This document shows, one piece after another, positions 9,011 to 18,585 of a DNA stretch of 64,000 nucleotides. Location: assembly GCF_028471945.1 (NCBI RefSeq), contig NZ_CP110128.1:3088501-3152500 (forward strand). The letters are read 5' to 3'. Position 1 is the stretch's first letter. The number at the start of each line of letters is the position of its first letter. The position numbers were made by a program, and so were the translations under genes. The notes beneath the pieces are model-generated. The model saw only the letters and a program-made list of their open reading frames with translations, did not search any database and was not told where the DNA came from. The stretch comes from Pseudomonas sp. WJP1 (GTDB lineage: Bacteria > Pseudomonadota > Gammaproteobacteria > Pseudomonadales > Pseudomonadaceae).

Positions 9011-9814
9011 ATGAAAGCCTGTGACGCAAGAATGCTATCGACCCTGATAAACGCCGTGGGCACGGATCGACTGGGAGCCGCTATTGATCTGGCCCTGAGA
9101 GACTCATTGGGTTTCGATATGAGTTGCGCTTATCTCTTCCGCTTCAATCACGCGCCGATATTGATCCACAACGGCTACAACAAGTCGGTCCCCGAAAAGA
9201 CGCTCAATGCCTATATTCGCGGTGGCTACCTGCTCGACCCGTTCTATGTGGCCTGTATCAACAATCACCCGGCCGGTTTATGGCGGATGAGTGACCTGGC
9301 ACCCGACAGTTTCTTTTCATCGGGCTTTTCCATCTCCAAGGACCTGCATCCCTGTGTGTCTTCCGAGTACGGTACGCTGATTGAAGAAATAGGTTTCATC
9401 ATTCCCGTCCAGCCACGCGTCGCGATTGTCTATTCGCTGATGCGCAACCTGAAGAATGGAGCCTTTCTGAGCACGGAAATGAAGGCGCTGGAAACCCTGG
9501 CACCGGTCATCGATTCCCTGCTGCAATTGCATTGCCGGCTCAGGCACAGCGATTTTTATGCAGGCGTTGAGAATACGGATGCGAGATCGGAGGATGCTTT
9601 CGTGCACATCCTCAAGGGGCAACTGACGGAAACCCAGCGCTACATCGCCAAACTGATCCTGCAGGGCCACAGCAGTACGTCGATCGCCGCGGCACTGAAG
9701 ATATCGGAAGGCACGGTTAAAGTTCACAAGCACAACATTTACCAGCGCCTCGATATCTCCACCAACGCCGAGCTGTTTCGCCTGTTCATCGGCTATCTGA
9801 CCGGGCCCCTGTGA
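9011..9814 (+). CDS. LuxR family transcriptional regulator
   Basis: A 267-residue protein with a C-terminal LuxR/GerE helix-turn-helix at about residues 204-260 (QLTETQRYIAKLILQG, then SEGTVKVHKHNIYQRL). The N-terminal 190 residues look like a sensor domain, but I do not see the invariant Trp/Tyr/Asp pattern of acyl-homoserine-lactone receptors. An earlier in-frame start at 8936 exists; the ATG at 9011 suits the domain limits better. It is the third gene on this strand after SDR and eutH and is the likely regulator of that group. Confidence 0.82.
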   Translation: MKACDARMLSTLINAVGTDRLGAAIDLALRDSLGFDMSCAYLFRFNHAPILIHNGYNKSVPEKTLNAYIRGGYLLDPFYVACINNHPAGLWRMSDLAPDSFFSSGFSISKDLHPCVSSEYGTLIEEIGFIIPVQPRVAIVYSLMRNLKNGAFLSTEMKALETLAPVIDSLLQLHCRLRHSDFYAGVENTDARSEDAFVHILKGQLTETQRYIAKLILQGHSSTSIAAALKISEGTVKVHKHNIYQRLDISTNAELFRLFIGYLTGPL

Positions 9815-9821
9815 ACGCCTG

Positions 9822-10613
9822 TCAGGATGAACGCAAGCGCAGGATGTGCGCGCCGTCGAAGGGGTCGATGAGGTAGTGCGCGTGGACGCCGAAGGTGTCC
9901 AGCAGGCGTTGCGGGGTCAACACTTCGAGCGGCTTGCCAAGGGCCACCAGGCGGCCTTTTTCCAGCACCGCCAGACGATCGCAGGTGAGTGCCTGGTTAA
10001 GGTCGTGCAGGGCAATCACGGTGGTCACCGGCAAGGCCTGAACCACCTGCAGAATCGCCAGCTGGTGCTGGATATCCAGGTGATTGGTCGGTTCGTCCAG
10101 CAACAGGATCCGCGGGCGCTGGGCCAGGGCGCGGGCGATGTGCACGCGCTGCCGCTCGCCGCCAGAGAGGCTACGCCAGGTGCGCCGGCAAAGATGCGTG
10201 GCATCGACGTCGCGCAGGGCTTGATGGACGATCTCTTCGTCCGCTTTCGACCAAGGACTCAAGGCCGACAGCCACGGCGTTCTGCCCAGGGCCACGGCAT
10301 CGAACACACTGATCGCGTCCAGGGTGTCGGCGTGCTGTTCAACCACCGCCAGGGTCTGGGCGATGGTTCGCCGTGACAGTGCCTTGAGCTCCTGGCCGTT
10401 GAGGTGGATGGCTCCCCGGCTGGGTTGGCGCACGCCGGCCAGCAGCTTGAGCAGCGTGGATTTTCCTGAGCCATTGGGCCCGACAAGGCCCAGGGTTTCG
10501 CCACGGCGAATGTCCAGGTGGATGTCGTGCAGTAATTCAGTGTCGCGGATACGGAATCCGAGGCTGGAGCAACTCAGCGAGGCTTGGTCGATAACAGGGG
10601 CAACAGCATTCAT
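9822..10613 (-). CDS. ABC transporter ATP-binding protein, FecE/BtuD type
   Basis: A 263-residue ATPase with Walker A GPNGSGKST (45-53), signature LSGGERQR (149-156) and Walker B ILLLDEP (169-175), plus the H-loop IALHDLNQ. It belongs to the iron-siderophore/cobalamin importer class. The ATG overlaps the stop of the permease gene as ATGA, so the two are translationally coupled. It is the last of three genes controlled by the cobalamin riboswitch at 12786-12957, which makes vitamin B12 or another corrinoid the likely cargo. It converges on the LuxR gene with only 7 bp between stops. Confidence 0.9.
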   Translation of the reverse strand: MNAVAPVIDQASLSCSSLGFRIRDTELLHDIHLDIRRGETLGLVGPNGSGKSTLLKLLAGVRQPSRGAIHLNGQELKALSRRTIAQTLAVVEQHADTLDAISVFDAVALGRTPWLSALSPWSKADEEIVHQALRDVDATHLCRRTWRSLSGGERQRVHIARALAQRPRILLLDEPTNHLDIQHQLAILQVVQALPVTTVIALHDLNQALTCDRLAVLEKGRLVALGKPLEVLTPQRLLDTFGVHAHYLIDPFDGAHILRLRSS

Positions 10614-11626
10614 CGGGCATTCCTCCGACCGACCAGGATCAGCGCGAACACCGGCGCGCCGACCAATGCGGTAATCACACCGACCGGAATCACCTGGCCC
10701 TTGATCAACGTGCGCGAGAGCACATCGGCGGCCACCAGGAACACCGCACCGCCCAGCGCACTGGCCGGCAGCAGGCGCGTATGCCGAGTGCCCAGCAACA
10801 GCCTGGCGGCGTGGGGAATGACCAGCCCGACGAAACCGATGGAGCCGACAATCGACACCATGACCGCCGTCACCAGGGCGGCACAGCTGATCAACAGAAA
10901 TTGCACAGGCCGTACCGCAATGCCGAGCGAGGCCGCGGAGTCGGCGCCAAAGGTGAAGGCATCCAGTGCACGGCGGTGCCACAGGCACACCGCAAGGCCG
11001 GCTATTGCAACCGGTACGGCCAGCCACACCGAGGGCCAGCGCACGCCGCTGAGATTACCGAGCAACCAGAACATGATGCCGCGCGCCTGTTCGGAGCTGG
11101 CCGACTTGGTGATCAGGAACGCGGTGAGCGCATTGAACAGCTGCGACCCGGCGATCCCCGCCAGGATGATCTGGCTGGTGCTGCCAGGCGAACCGCTGGC
11201 ACGGCCCAGCAACACAACCACGGCGAAAGCGGCGACGGCACCGGCAAAGGCCCCGACCGACATCGAAATCGCCCCGGCCCCCAAACCCAGCAACGCCACC
11301 AGCACCGCACCCGTTGAGGCCCCCGCGGAAATACCGAGCAGGTAGGGATCGGCCAACGGATTGCGCAGCAGCGATTGCAGGATCACCCCGCAGGTCGCCA
11401 GGCCCGCCCCGCACGCTGCCGCCACCAGCGCGCGAGTCAGGCGGTAGTTCCAGACGATGCCTTCGTCGATGGGATCGAGGGCATACCCGGCCGCCCACAG
11501 TTTGTTGGCCAGCACCTGGAACACCACACCGGGTTCGATGGGCGTTTCACCGATGGCCACACCGGCAATCACGACCACAAGCAGCATCGCCAGCGCCAGC
11601 AGAGCGCGAATCAGGGTCGCGGTCAT
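10610..11626 (-). CDS. FecCD/BtuC-type ABC transporter permease
   Basis: A 338-residue inner-membrane protein of the FecCD/BtuC family with about ten helices. Typical segments include RLTRALVAAACGAGLATCGVI, the DPYLLGISAGAS block and the cytoplasmic GSIGFVGLVIPHAARLL coupling region. It forms the translocation dimer of a type II importer with the ATPase at 9822 and the binding protein at 11623, whose gene overlaps its start. The cobalamin riboswitch upstream of the three-gene unit indicates corrinoid transport. Confidence 0.9.
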   Translation of the reverse strand: MTATLIRALLALAMLLVVVIAGVAIGETPIEPGVVFQVLANKLWAAGYALDPIDEGIVWNYRLTRALVAAACGAGLATCGVILQSLLRNPLADPYLLGISAGASTGAVLVALLGLGAGAISMSVGAFAGAVAAFAVVVLLGRASGSPGSTSQIILAGIAGSQLFNALTAFLITKSASSEQARGIMFWLLGNLSGVRWPSVWLAVPVAIAGLAVCLWHRRALDAFTFGADSAASLGIAVRPVQFLLISCAALVTAVMVSIVGSIGFVGLVIPHAARLLLGTRHTRLLPASALGGAVFLVAADVLSRTLIKGQVIPVGVITALVGAPVFALILVGRRNAR

Positions 11627-12636
11627 TTTGGCAGGTCGTAGCGGTTGATGGCCGTTGCCAGTGTTTCGAGACCGTCGAAGATTCTCACGCTGGCCTGCAT
11701 GGCCATGGCGTCGAGAATGATGATGCGGTTGTTTTTCACGGCGTCCATGTTGCGGGTCACGGGATCGCTGCGCAGGAAATTCAGCTTCTTTTCATAGTCG
11801 TCAGCCGGGAAACGACGGCGATCCATGCGGGCGATGACCAGGAACGTCGGGTTGGCCTTGGCGATGGTTTCCCAGCCAACCGTTGGCCACTCTTCGTCGG
11901 ACTCCACTACATTGCGCACGCCCAAGGTGCCCAGCATGAAGTCGGGAATGCCCTTGTGCCCGGCGACGTAGGGATCGATATCCAGGCTGGCACTGGAAAA
12001 CCAGACCAGCGCGCTGGTGTGCGTGAGGTCTTTGTCCTGCACCGCGGCAATGGATTTGGCCAGGCTGGCCTGCAGTTGCGCGTTCAGTTGCTGCCCGCGG
12101 GCCTGCACATCAAAAATCTCGGCCAGCTGGGTGATGCTTTTGTAGAGGCTGTCAATGCGGAACGGCTGCAGGCGGGTGCCGTCGGCGCCCACCAGGTTGT
12201 CCTTGGACTCGCAGTCCGAGGGCATGAGATAGGTTGGAATCTGCAGTTCGTGAAACTGCTCGCGGGTAGCGACGGCACCTTGCGGGCCGACCATCCACTC
12301 AAGCTCGACGGCGACCAGCTCCGGGCGTTTGCCGATCACCGACTCGAAACTCGGCTCGTTATCGGCCAGGCGTTCGATCCTGTCGTTTTGCCCCTTGTAC
12401 TTGCCCAACACGTCATTGAACCACAGCGAAGTACCGACCAGTTTGTCACCGAGTCCCAGGGCGAAGAGCATTTCAGTGCCGGCCTGGCCGATCGTCACAG
12501 CACGCGCAGGGGCGTGGGCGAACGTCAGCGTGCTGCCGCAATTCTCGATCGTCAGCGGGTAATGGGTAGGGGAGGCGTAGGCGAGGGCAGAAAGACCCAA
12601 ACCTGTGACGAGGGCGAAAAAGCGCGGCAGCAGCAT
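11623..12636 (-). CDS. Periplasmic binding protein of a BtuF/FhuD-type ABC importer
   Basis: A 337-residue protein with a signal peptide (residues 1-21, cleaved after YAYA-type LAYA) and the two-lobed helical-backbone fold typical of BtuF/FhuD/FecB proteins, starting HYPLTIENCGSTLTF. The ATG at 12636 has GGAGA upstream. An in-frame start 42 bases earlier lacks a signal-peptide rationale. It is the first gene after a cobalamin riboswitch, so it probably captures cobalamin or cobinamide in the periplasm. By sequence alone an iron-chelate ligand could not be excluded; the riboswitch tips the call. Confidence 0.87.
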   Translation of the reverse strand: MLLPRFFALVTGLGLSALAYASPTHYPLTIENCGSTLTFAHAPARAVTIGQAGTEMLFALGLGDKLVGTSLWFNDVLGKYKGQNDRIERLADNEPSFESVIGKRPELVAVELEWMVGPQGAVATREQFHELQIPTYLMPSDCESKDNLVGADGTRLQPFRIDSLYKSITQLAEIFDVQARGQQLNAQLQASLAKSIAAVQDKDLTHTSALVWFSSASLDIDPYVAGHKGIPDFMLGTLGVRNVVESDEEWPTVGWETIAKANPTFLVIARMDRRRFPADDYEKKLNFLRSDPVTRNMDAVKNNRIIILDAMAMQASVRIFDGLETLATAINRYDLPK

Positions 12637-12700
12637 GATGCAATCTCCATTTGAACCGTACACGCAGCGAGGGTGCAAGGTCTGGAAAACACATCATCGA

Positions 12701-12721
12701 GCGCTGCTGAAAAAGCAGCGC
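12701..12721 (-). promoter_or_regulatory. Hairpin between the cobalamin riboswitch and the importer operon
   Basis: GCGCTGCT and AGCAGCGC form a perfect eight-base stem around a five-base loop. It sits in the leader RNA downstream of the riboswitch core and about 65 bp before the start codon. It may belong to the expression platform. No run of U follows it, so it is not a standard terminator on this strand. Confidence 0.4.
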
Positions 12722-12785
12722 AAGGCCGGTCACTTGAGTGACGCGCGCGCAAGGATGTCCTTCCCGGACACCCCGCCGGTTAGTG

Positions 12786-12957
12786 ATTGTTGCGGCCGGC
12801 AGGTCTCCTGACTGATGCGTCATGGCATGCTCCAGCCTTCCCGGGAATCGATCCCAGTGGCAGTTCAGGAGCAGGCTCGGCACCTACAGTTGCGGGGGCA
12901 GTTCCGTTTGATGCGATGGCAGCATCTCGGATTCCCTATTATTCCCATTTGGGAACC
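12786..12957 (-). promoter_or_regulatory. Cobalamin (AdoCbl-type) riboswitch
   Basis: Read on the minus strand this leader has the conserved blocks of the cobalamin element in order: AATAGGGAATCCGAG, CCCCCGCAACTGTAGGTGCC, TGCCACTGGG, GGGAAGGC, GCATGCCATGACGC and finally CAGTCAGGAGACCTGCC, the B12-box-like 3' end. It ends about 150 bp upstream of the binding-protein gene. In Pseudomonas such elements switch off corrinoid uptake or synthesis genes when adenosylcobalamin is plentiful. It therefore assigns the three-gene ABC importer at 9822-12636 to corrinoid uptake. Confidence 0.9.
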
Positions 12958-13008
12958 GGCGGCGGCATGGTAGTCGATCATGCCGCCCGAGGCGAACCCA
13001 TCGCCTGA

Positions 13009-14175
13009 TCAGAAGTATTTGAGCCAGCCGATATCGCGACGACGGGCCTTCAATGCAGCGAACCAGCGCACCGGTAGATACAGCATTGCCGCAAGGAGCA
13101 CGGCCGTCAGCCACACGGCCCCTATGCCGTCGAAGCCGAAGTAGTCGCCCTGGTTCAGGCCGAACAACGCCACGCTCAGCACATACAGCATTTTCAGCAC
13201 ATACAGATGGAGCAGGTAGAAGAACATCGGTGCTGCGCCAAATACCGCCAGGATGCTGATCCACTGGCGTTGCCGGGCCCGCTCGAAGCCAAGCAGCAGC
13301 AACAGCCCCACACCCAGCGTCAGGCACAAAAACAGCAGGGAAGGTGGGTATTTGGTGATGTTGAACACGCTCATGAGGGTGTGGGTGGTGCTTTCATGCA
13401 CCACCCACTGCGCCTCGCCATAACCGTTGACCAGGCGCAGGGCGATGAAGCCGATCAATGCGCCGGCCCCGGCCAGCAACAGGTAGCGCTGGCGCACGGG
13501 GGCGGAGGTTGAGCGTGCGAACCAGGGGCCGATGCCGTAACCCAGGGCGATGACCCCGATCCACGGCAGCACGGGGTAGGAGGTACGCAAACGCAAGTGC
13601 TCGCAGAATTCGATCCAGCCGCGATCATGCAAAATCGCCCAAGGCAGGTGCAGCGCCGATCCGGGCAGGAAGTGCAGGGGATCGAGCAGGTTGTGCCCGC
13701 CGACTATGGCCAGGCCCAGGACACAGAGGATGGGCAGAGGCAGCCAGACCAATACGGCGAGGGCAATCATGCTGACGCCAATCGCCCAGATCACCTGCAG
13801 GTAGATCACAGTGGGCGGGAACTGGAAGGTCCAGGCGAAATTCACCAGGGTGAACTCCAGCACAACCAGGAACAGGCCACGCTTGAACAGGAACATCGAC
13901 GGCTTGCCCTGGTGCTTTTCACCGTACAGGAAGGCTGACAGGCCAGTGAGAAGAACGAACACCGGCGCACAGAGATGGGCGAGCGTGCGGCTGAAAAACA
14001 ACGTCGGCTCGGTGCTGTCGATGAGCATCGGGTCGGTGACCTGGCGGTGCAGGAAGAACGTTTCGCGCACGTGATCCAGCAGCATGAAAATGATCACCAG
14101 GCCCCTGAGGGCATCGATGGACATCAGGCGTTGGCTCAGGCTGGTGATGGGCGGGATCTGAACAAGGTTTGTCAT
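13009..14175 (-). CDS. DUF1624/heparan-alpha-glucosaminide N-acetyltransferase-like membrane protein
   Basis: A 388-residue protein with about ten membrane helices. It opens with RLMSIDALRGLVIIFMLLDHVRE, the signature of the DUF1624 (HGSNAT-catalytic-like) acyltransferase family, with the conserved His in the LDHVRE turn. Such proteins are thought to transfer acyl groups across the membrane onto sugars or cell-envelope targets. The acceptor is unknown. It is transcribed toward the cobalamin riboswitch but ends before it, so it is a separate unit. Confidence 0.85.
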   Translation of the reverse strand: MTNLVQIPPITSLSQRLMSIDALRGLVIIFMLLDHVRETFFLHRQVTDPMLIDSTEPTLFFSRTLAHLCAPVFVLLTGLSAFLYGEKHQGKPSMFLFKRGLFLVVLEFTLVNFAWTFQFPPTVIYLQVIWAIGVSMIALAVLVWLPLPILCVLGLAIVGGHNLLDPLHFLPGSALHLPWAILHDRGWIEFCEHLRLRTSYPVLPWIGVIALGYGIGPWFARSTSAPVRQRYLLLAGAGALIGFIALRLVNGYGEAQWVVHESTTHTLMSVFNITKYPPSLLFLCLTLGVGLLLLLGFERARQRQWISILAVFGAAPMFFYLLHLYVLKMLYVLSVALFGLNQGDYFGFDGIGAVWLTAVLLAAMLYLPVRWFAALKARRRDIGWLKYF

Positions 14176-14587
14176 TGAGAGTCGCAGGCAGGGGGTGGGT
14201 CACGCTGTCGGGTAACAATTAACAGCTAGCGCGTTGATATAACGTAACATACAGTGCCGACTTGTGGGCGTTTTTACTACGGATGTTGCGGTGCCTGTCT
14301 AGTGCTGACATCGAGCGCTTTGCCGACGTTGCCAGCTTCGCCTCGTATGCCTGACGCGTAAAGTGACACGTGTTGGACACACTGGTGGAGTCAACGTTTC
14401 TGTGGGGCAGTTAACTGCCAGGGCAGTGCTTGTTTCTGTATCACCACCGCTTGATCCACATGGGGGTCAGGTACGATTCGGTCTTAGCCAATGAAGCGAA
14501 ACCCTGCAGTTAAAAGCTAAGGGCGAGTTTGCTCTTGGGCTTGACTTAAAATCGGCTAATGGGTGTCCCTTTTGTTCCGCCGTTTAG
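14176..14587. other. Intergenic region without a supported gene
   Basis: This stretch separates the 3' end of the RHS-core gene from the start of the DUF1624 gene, both on the minus strand. It becomes visibly A+T-richer toward the RHS gene. It contains several short repeats of mixed symmetry but no frame with a convincing start or protein-like composition. No immunity-type gene follows the RHS C-terminus here. Confidence 0.6.
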
Positions 14588-15634
14588 CTATGTTCCTTCT
14601 CTCAGTGTTTTTATTCTTGCTGCCACTTCTTTTAATATTTTATTTGCTTCGATTACGTCGCCTTCCCACTCTGTTAGCAATGAATGGTTGCTGCCGTATT
14701 TAAAGTTGCGGATTGTTTTTGAGGTTTTCCCACGGCCGGCTATTTTTTTTAGTTCTCGATAGGCGAGATCAGGATATCCAAATTGGTTCACTGTCGTGTC
14801 AAGAACTCGTTTTCTAGCTTGATCAAAAAAATTGAAGCTTTTGTTCTTCGGTATCGATATTGAGTCATAATTATAATTAATTTCGGCGTGCATTTCACGC
14901 AGTATGGTGTTTTGTTCGGCGTGAGCTGTTTTAGCTTCTCTTGCGTAGTCATCTAGCTTCATGGTGCTTTTGCTGATATCAAATGAATTTCCCCAGGGTT
15001 CGGCTGGTATCGATTCGGTAGGTATATGTTTCTGTACAATTTTGAGGGGCTGTTTCCCTCTGTATCGAAGTACCGTAGGTACGAGTCCGGTGATATCAAT
15101 GCCATGCCCCGTTGGATCAGTCTGATTCACTGGATCGCCCAAGCAATACGCATACGCATTCAACCCGCCTTTACCGAACGGACTCCAGCTGTCCGGGCTG
15201 TTGAATCGCATCAACACCGGATTGTACGCTCTGTAACCATTCCCCAATAAGTAGTGCCTCGTTACCGGATCTGGCCGTTCGCCATTGAATCCCAGCAGAC
15301 TCCGCAAGCCACTTTCGAACGGACTGTGGCCGTAAGGTGAGTAGTTGGAGGGTTGCGGCTGACAATCGCTCTTGAGCGTGTTCAACACCGAACGCTCTTG
15401 CCCGGTTGCCAACAGAGCAGTGCCAATCAAATCACCCTCGCTTTGCCGTTGTGCCAACAGTTGGCCATCGTTCTGGATTATTGAAAGGTACAGCACCCCC
15501 TGAATCTCGGTCGCCAAGCGGCTTCTGCAATAAAAGCGCTGGCGCTCAGCGGTATCCGTGACGGTGTGGCCGGTCAGCTGATCCAGAGGGTCATAGCGGT
15601 ACTGGCAGAGCAGGATATGCGGGAGTTGTGGCAT
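14588..15634 (-). CDS. Orphan RHS repeat-associated core protein with variable C-terminal domain
   Basis: A 348-residue protein. Residues 8-45 resemble an RHS/YD repeat (LLCQYRYDPLDQLTGHTV), residues 110-176 carry the RHS-associated core (LLGNGYRAYNP, FNSPDSWSPFGKGGLN, ending DPVNQTDPTGHG), and residues 178-348 are a separate Lys/Asn-rich C-terminal domain encoded by much more A+T-rich DNA. That step in composition is typical of polymorphic toxin tips. There is no N-terminal delivery domain or long repeat barrel, and no small gene follows the 3' end as an immunity partner. It may be a reservoir tip, a remnant, or one of the short stand-alone RHS-core proteins common in Pseudomonas. Confidence 0.82.
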   Translation of the reverse strand: MPQLPHILLCQYRYDPLDQLTGHTVTDTAERQRFYCRSRLATEIQGVLYLSIIQNDGQLLAQRQSEGDLIGTALLATGQERSVLNTLKSDCQPQPSNYSPYGHSPFESGLRSLLGFNGERPDPVTRHYLLGNGYRAYNPVLMRFNSPDSWSPFGKGGLNAYAYCLGDPVNQTDPTGHGIDITGLVPTVLRYRGKQPLKIVQKHIPTESIPAEPWGNSFDISKSTMKLDDYAREAKTAHAEQNTILREMHAEINYNYDSISIPKNKSFNFFDQARKRVLDTTVNQFGYPDLAYRELKKIAGRGKTSKTIRNFKYGSNHSLLTEWEGDVIEANKILKEVAARIKTLREGT

Positions 15635-15819
15635 GGGAGCGCTCCGAATGGTTAGTACACTTGCCCCCCGAAGTATTAACTGTTTCCTTACGCAGTAGAA
15701 CTATCAGAACTGCTAGTGTTCCGTCTCATAAATATTACTTGTGGCTGACTGCCTATTGCTCTGATAGACGGAAAAGAGGTGGAAAAACCAGGGTAACAGA
15801 GCTTCCCGTCTCTGCCTGT

Positions 15820-15975
15820 TCAATCTGTTCCGCCTCTTGCAGGCAGGGGGGCAACGAAGGCCATACAGGTCGCAAGCATGTGCACTGCCAGGGCCAGGGG
15901 CGCAATGCCAGAGGCGCGCGCGGCGTAACGGAGTTGGGTGAACACGGGAGGATTGGGGCGGACATGCGCACTCAT
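15820..15975 (-). CDS. Possible small membrane protein downstream of copB
   Basis: A 51-codon frame starting 23 bp after the copB stop. It has one clear hydrophobic helix (IAPLALAVHMLATCMAFVAPL) and several His, Met and Cys residues. The position suggests it could be co-expressed with copAB. There is no good ribosome-binding site, and a competing frame overlaps it, so it may be spurious. Confidence 0.25.
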   Translation of the reverse strand: MSAHVRPNPPVFTQLRYAARASGIAPLALAVHMLATCMAFVAPLPARGGTD

Positions 15976-15998
15976 ATTGCGGGTCAGGTTGACGCGCT

Positions 15999-16862
15999 CT
16001 AGAACCACAGCCGAACACCGAGTACCAGGCGTGTGTCGCTGCGATCCTCGCCGTCTTCGTTGGCATAGTCGGCGGTTTTGCCATAGGCGCGGTTCCAGGT
16101 CACGCCGATGTAAGGCGCAAATTCCCGGCGGATTTCATAGCGCAGGCGCAGGCCCGCTTCGCTGCTGGACAGGCCGGAACCGATGCCTCGTTGCGGGTCG
16201 TCTTTGCTATAGAAATCAAGTTCGGCGGTTGGCTGCAGGATGAGTCGGTTGGTCAGCAGGATGTCGTACTCGCCTTTCAGTCGCGCGGCCGCTTGGCCAC
16301 CTTCACCGATGAAGGCCGTTGCTTCGGATTCGAAGTTGTACAAGGCCATGCCTTGCACGCCGAACGCCGCCCAGGTTTGCGGGTCGCCGGGTTTGAAGTC
16401 CTGGCGAATGCCGGTTACCACGTCCCACCACGGGGAGATGGCGTGGCCCCAGAGGGCCTGGACTTGCGCCTCTTCGGTCTTGCCGTTGGTGCGTTCGCCT
16501 TCGGAACGCAGCCACAGGCGGTCGATGTCTCCTCCGATCCAGCCCGAGATATCCCAGGCCAGGGCGCTGCCGTTATTAGCGTCCTGCCATTCGAGTTTGT
16601 CGGCAAGCCAGTAATGGTTGAGCGTGGAGTCATGGACCTCATGGCCATCGGGGCTGACGAATACGGCGGCGCGGTCGGCATCGGTCAACGCCGGGATCGG
16701 CGTGCGGCTTTCGGTGGGCGCAGCAGGCAGCATCTGGCTGTGATCCATGCCCTGCATCTGACTGTGATCCATGTTGTGCATGCCTTCGGTGGCGGCTAAT
16801 GCCGACGAGGGCGCCAGGTTCGCGGTCACGAGTGCCAACGCGCCAAGTGTGAGTCTGGTCAT
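15999..16862 (-). CDS. copB: Copper resistance outer-membrane protein CopB
   Basis: A 287-residue exported protein. After the signal peptide ([23 protein letters not shown], given by position 1-23) comes a Met/His motif region ([17 protein letters not shown], 28-44) of the kind that binds copper, then a beta-barrel domain with segments such as [20 protein letters not shown] and the closing [10 protein letters not shown]. CopB is an outer-membrane partner of the multicopper oxidase CopA in copper sequestration. It starts 10 bp after the copA stop, so the two are one transcript. The motif region is shorter than in the plasmid-borne P. syringae protein. Confidence 0.93.
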   Translation of the reverse strand: MTRLTLGALALVTANLAPSSALAATEGMHNMDHSQMQGMDHSQMLPAAPTESRTPIPALTDADRAAVFVSPDGHEVHDSTLNHYWLADKLEWQDANNGSALAWDISGWIGGDIDRLWLRSEGERTNGKTEEAQVQALWGHAISPWWDVVTGIRQDFKPGDPQTWAAFGVQGMALYNFESEATAFIGEGGQAAARLKGEYDILLTNRLILQPTAELDFYSKDDPQRGIGSGLSSSEAGLRLRYEIRREFAPYIGVTWNRAYGKTADYANEDGEDRSDTRLVLGVRLWF

Positions 16863-16872
16863 GGGTAGCGCC

Positions 16873-18585
16873 TCATTCTTCCACGCGAACTTCACGGAAC
16901 ATGCCCATTTCCATGTGATACAGGAGATGGCAGTGATAAGCCCAGCGACCGAGGGCATCGGCCGTGACCCGATAGCTGCGCCGGGTGCCAGGTGGCATGT
17001 CGATGGTGTGTTTGCGTACCATGAACTCACCGTTCTCGTCTTCGAGGTCGCTCCACAGGCCATGCAGGTGAATGGGATGAGTCATCATCGTGTCGTTGAC
17101 CAGCACCACCCGAACCCGCTCGCCATACTTGAAGCGCAAGGGTTCGGCATCGGAGAATTTCACGCCGTTGAATGACCAGGCGAACTTCTCCATGTGGCCA
17201 GTGAGGTGCAGTTCCAGGGTGCGGCTGGGGTCGCGGCCGTCCGGGTCTTCGAAGCTGCTGCGCAGGTCGGCATAGCTCAGGACGCGACGACCGTTGTCGC
17301 GCAGGCCGAGGCCAGGGTCATCGAGCCGGGGCGAGGGGGTCATGGCCTGCATGTCCACCAGTGGATTGTTGCGCTCCGTTGCGGGATGGGACTGCATATC
17401 GCCCATGCCTTGCATCGAGCTGTGATCCATTCCCTTCATGTCGCCGCCCATGCTGCCGTGATCCATGCCGCCCATACCCATGTCATCCATGGTCAGCAAC
17501 GGTCTCGGGTCCAGAGGTGGTACCGGCGCCGATAGACCTGGCTTCACCGCCAGCGTGCCGCGGGCATAGCCAGTGCGATCCATCGACTGGGCGAACAGGG
17601 TATGGACATCCCGGGTCGGCTCGATGATCACATCGAACGTCTCCGCCACCGCGATGCGAAACTCGTCGACGCTTACCGGTTTGACATGTAGACCGTCTGC
17701 CGCGACCACGGTCATTTTCACACCGGGGATACGCACGTCGAAGTAGGTCATGGCGGAGCCGTTGATAAAACGCAGCCGCAGTTTCTCCCCGGGACGGAAA
17801 ACACCGGTCCAGTTCATGTCCGGTGCCTGGCCGTTCAACAAGTAGGTGTAAGTCGCACCGCTGACGTCGGCCAAATCCGTGGGGTTCATCTTCATTTCGG
17901 CCCACATCGTTCGATCGGCGACCGTGGCCCCCCAACCGTTCTCGCTGACGTCGTGGATGAAATCGCCCACGGTGCGCTTGTGGTAGTTGTAGTAATCCGA
18001 TTGTTTTTTCAGCGTCTTCATCAAGCCGACTGCGTCTTCGTCGCTCCAGTCGCTGAGCATCACCACGTAGTCACGGTCGTACTGGAACGGCTCCGGCTCC
18101 TGCGCATCGATCACCAGCGGGCCGTAGACGCCCGATTGTTCCTGGAACCCCGAATGGCTGTGATACCAGTAAGTACCGTTCTGCCGAACCTTGAACTGGT
18201 AGACGTACAGGCCACCCGGTTCGATGCCTTGAAAACTCAGGCCGGGCACACCGTCCATGTTGGCCGGCAGCAGGATGCCGTGCCAGTGGATGGAGGTTTG
18301 GGTATCGAGTTTGTTCCTCACCCGCAGCGTGACCGTGTCGCCTTCACGCCAGCGCAGCAACGGGCCGGGAATGCCGCCGTTGACGGTCATGGCCGCGCGC
18401 GGGTTGCCGGTGATGTTGACCGGCGTTTCGCCAATGAACAGCTCGAAGTCGGTACCGGCCAACACATTCGCCTCACCGGGGCTGGTCACCGCCCACACGG
18501 GCGAGCGCCACAGCCCGAGGCCTCCGAGCATTGCGCCAGCGGCGAGTCCCTTTACAAAAGTCCGTCTTGAAGTTTGAGATTGCAT
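16873..18585 (-). CDS. copA: Multicopper oxidase CopA, copper resistance
   Basis: A 570-residue periplasmic oxidase with a twin-arginine signal (Arg7-Arg8, TSRRTFVKG). Copper ligands are all visible: SIHWHG, WYHSHSG, the C-terminal HPIHLHG and [13 protein letters not shown]. Between domains 2 and 3 a methionine-rich insert ([14 protein letters not shown] and repeats, around 375-405) resembles the copper-binding repeats of CopA. It oxidises Cu(I) and sequesters copper in the periplasm. It is followed by copB. No copRS or copCD genes lie alongside; regulation probably comes from elsewhere through the upstream region near 18714. Confidence 0.94.
   Translation of the reverse strand: MQSQTSRRTFVKGLAAGAMLGGLGLWRSPVWAVTSPGEANVLAGTDFELFIGETPVNITGNPRAAMTVNGGIPGPLLRWREGDTVTLRVRNKLDTQTSIHWHGILLPANMDGVPGLSFQGIEPGGLYVYQFKVRQNGTYWYHSHSGFQEQSGVYGPLVIDAQEPEPFQYDRDYVVMLSDWSDEDAVGLMKTLKKQSDYYNYHKRTVGDFIHDVSENGWGATVADRTMWAEMKMNPTDLADVSGATYTYLLNGQAPDMNWTGVFRPGEKLRLRFINGSAMTYFDVRIPGVKMTVVAADGLHVKPVSVDEFRIAVAETFDVIIEPTRDVHTLFAQSMDRTGYARGTLAVKPGLSAPVPPLDPRPLLTMDDMGMGGMDHGSMGGDMKGMDHSSMQGMGDMQSHPATERNNPLVDMQAMTPSPRLDDPGLGLRDNGRRVLSYADLRSSFEDPDGRDPSRTLELHLTGHMEKFAWSFNGVKFSDAEPLRFKYGERVRVVLVNDTMMTHPIHLHGLWSDLEDENGEFMVRKHTIDMPPGTRRSYRVTADALGRWAYHCHLLYHMEMGMFREVRVEE

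Noticed and set aside
7953..9029. A 358-codon minus-strand open frame
   Set aside because: It is antisense to eutH, His/Gln-rich and without a domain.
11314..12654. A 446-codon plus-strand open frame
   Set aside because: It is antisense to the importer permease and binding-protein genes, with no protein-like features.
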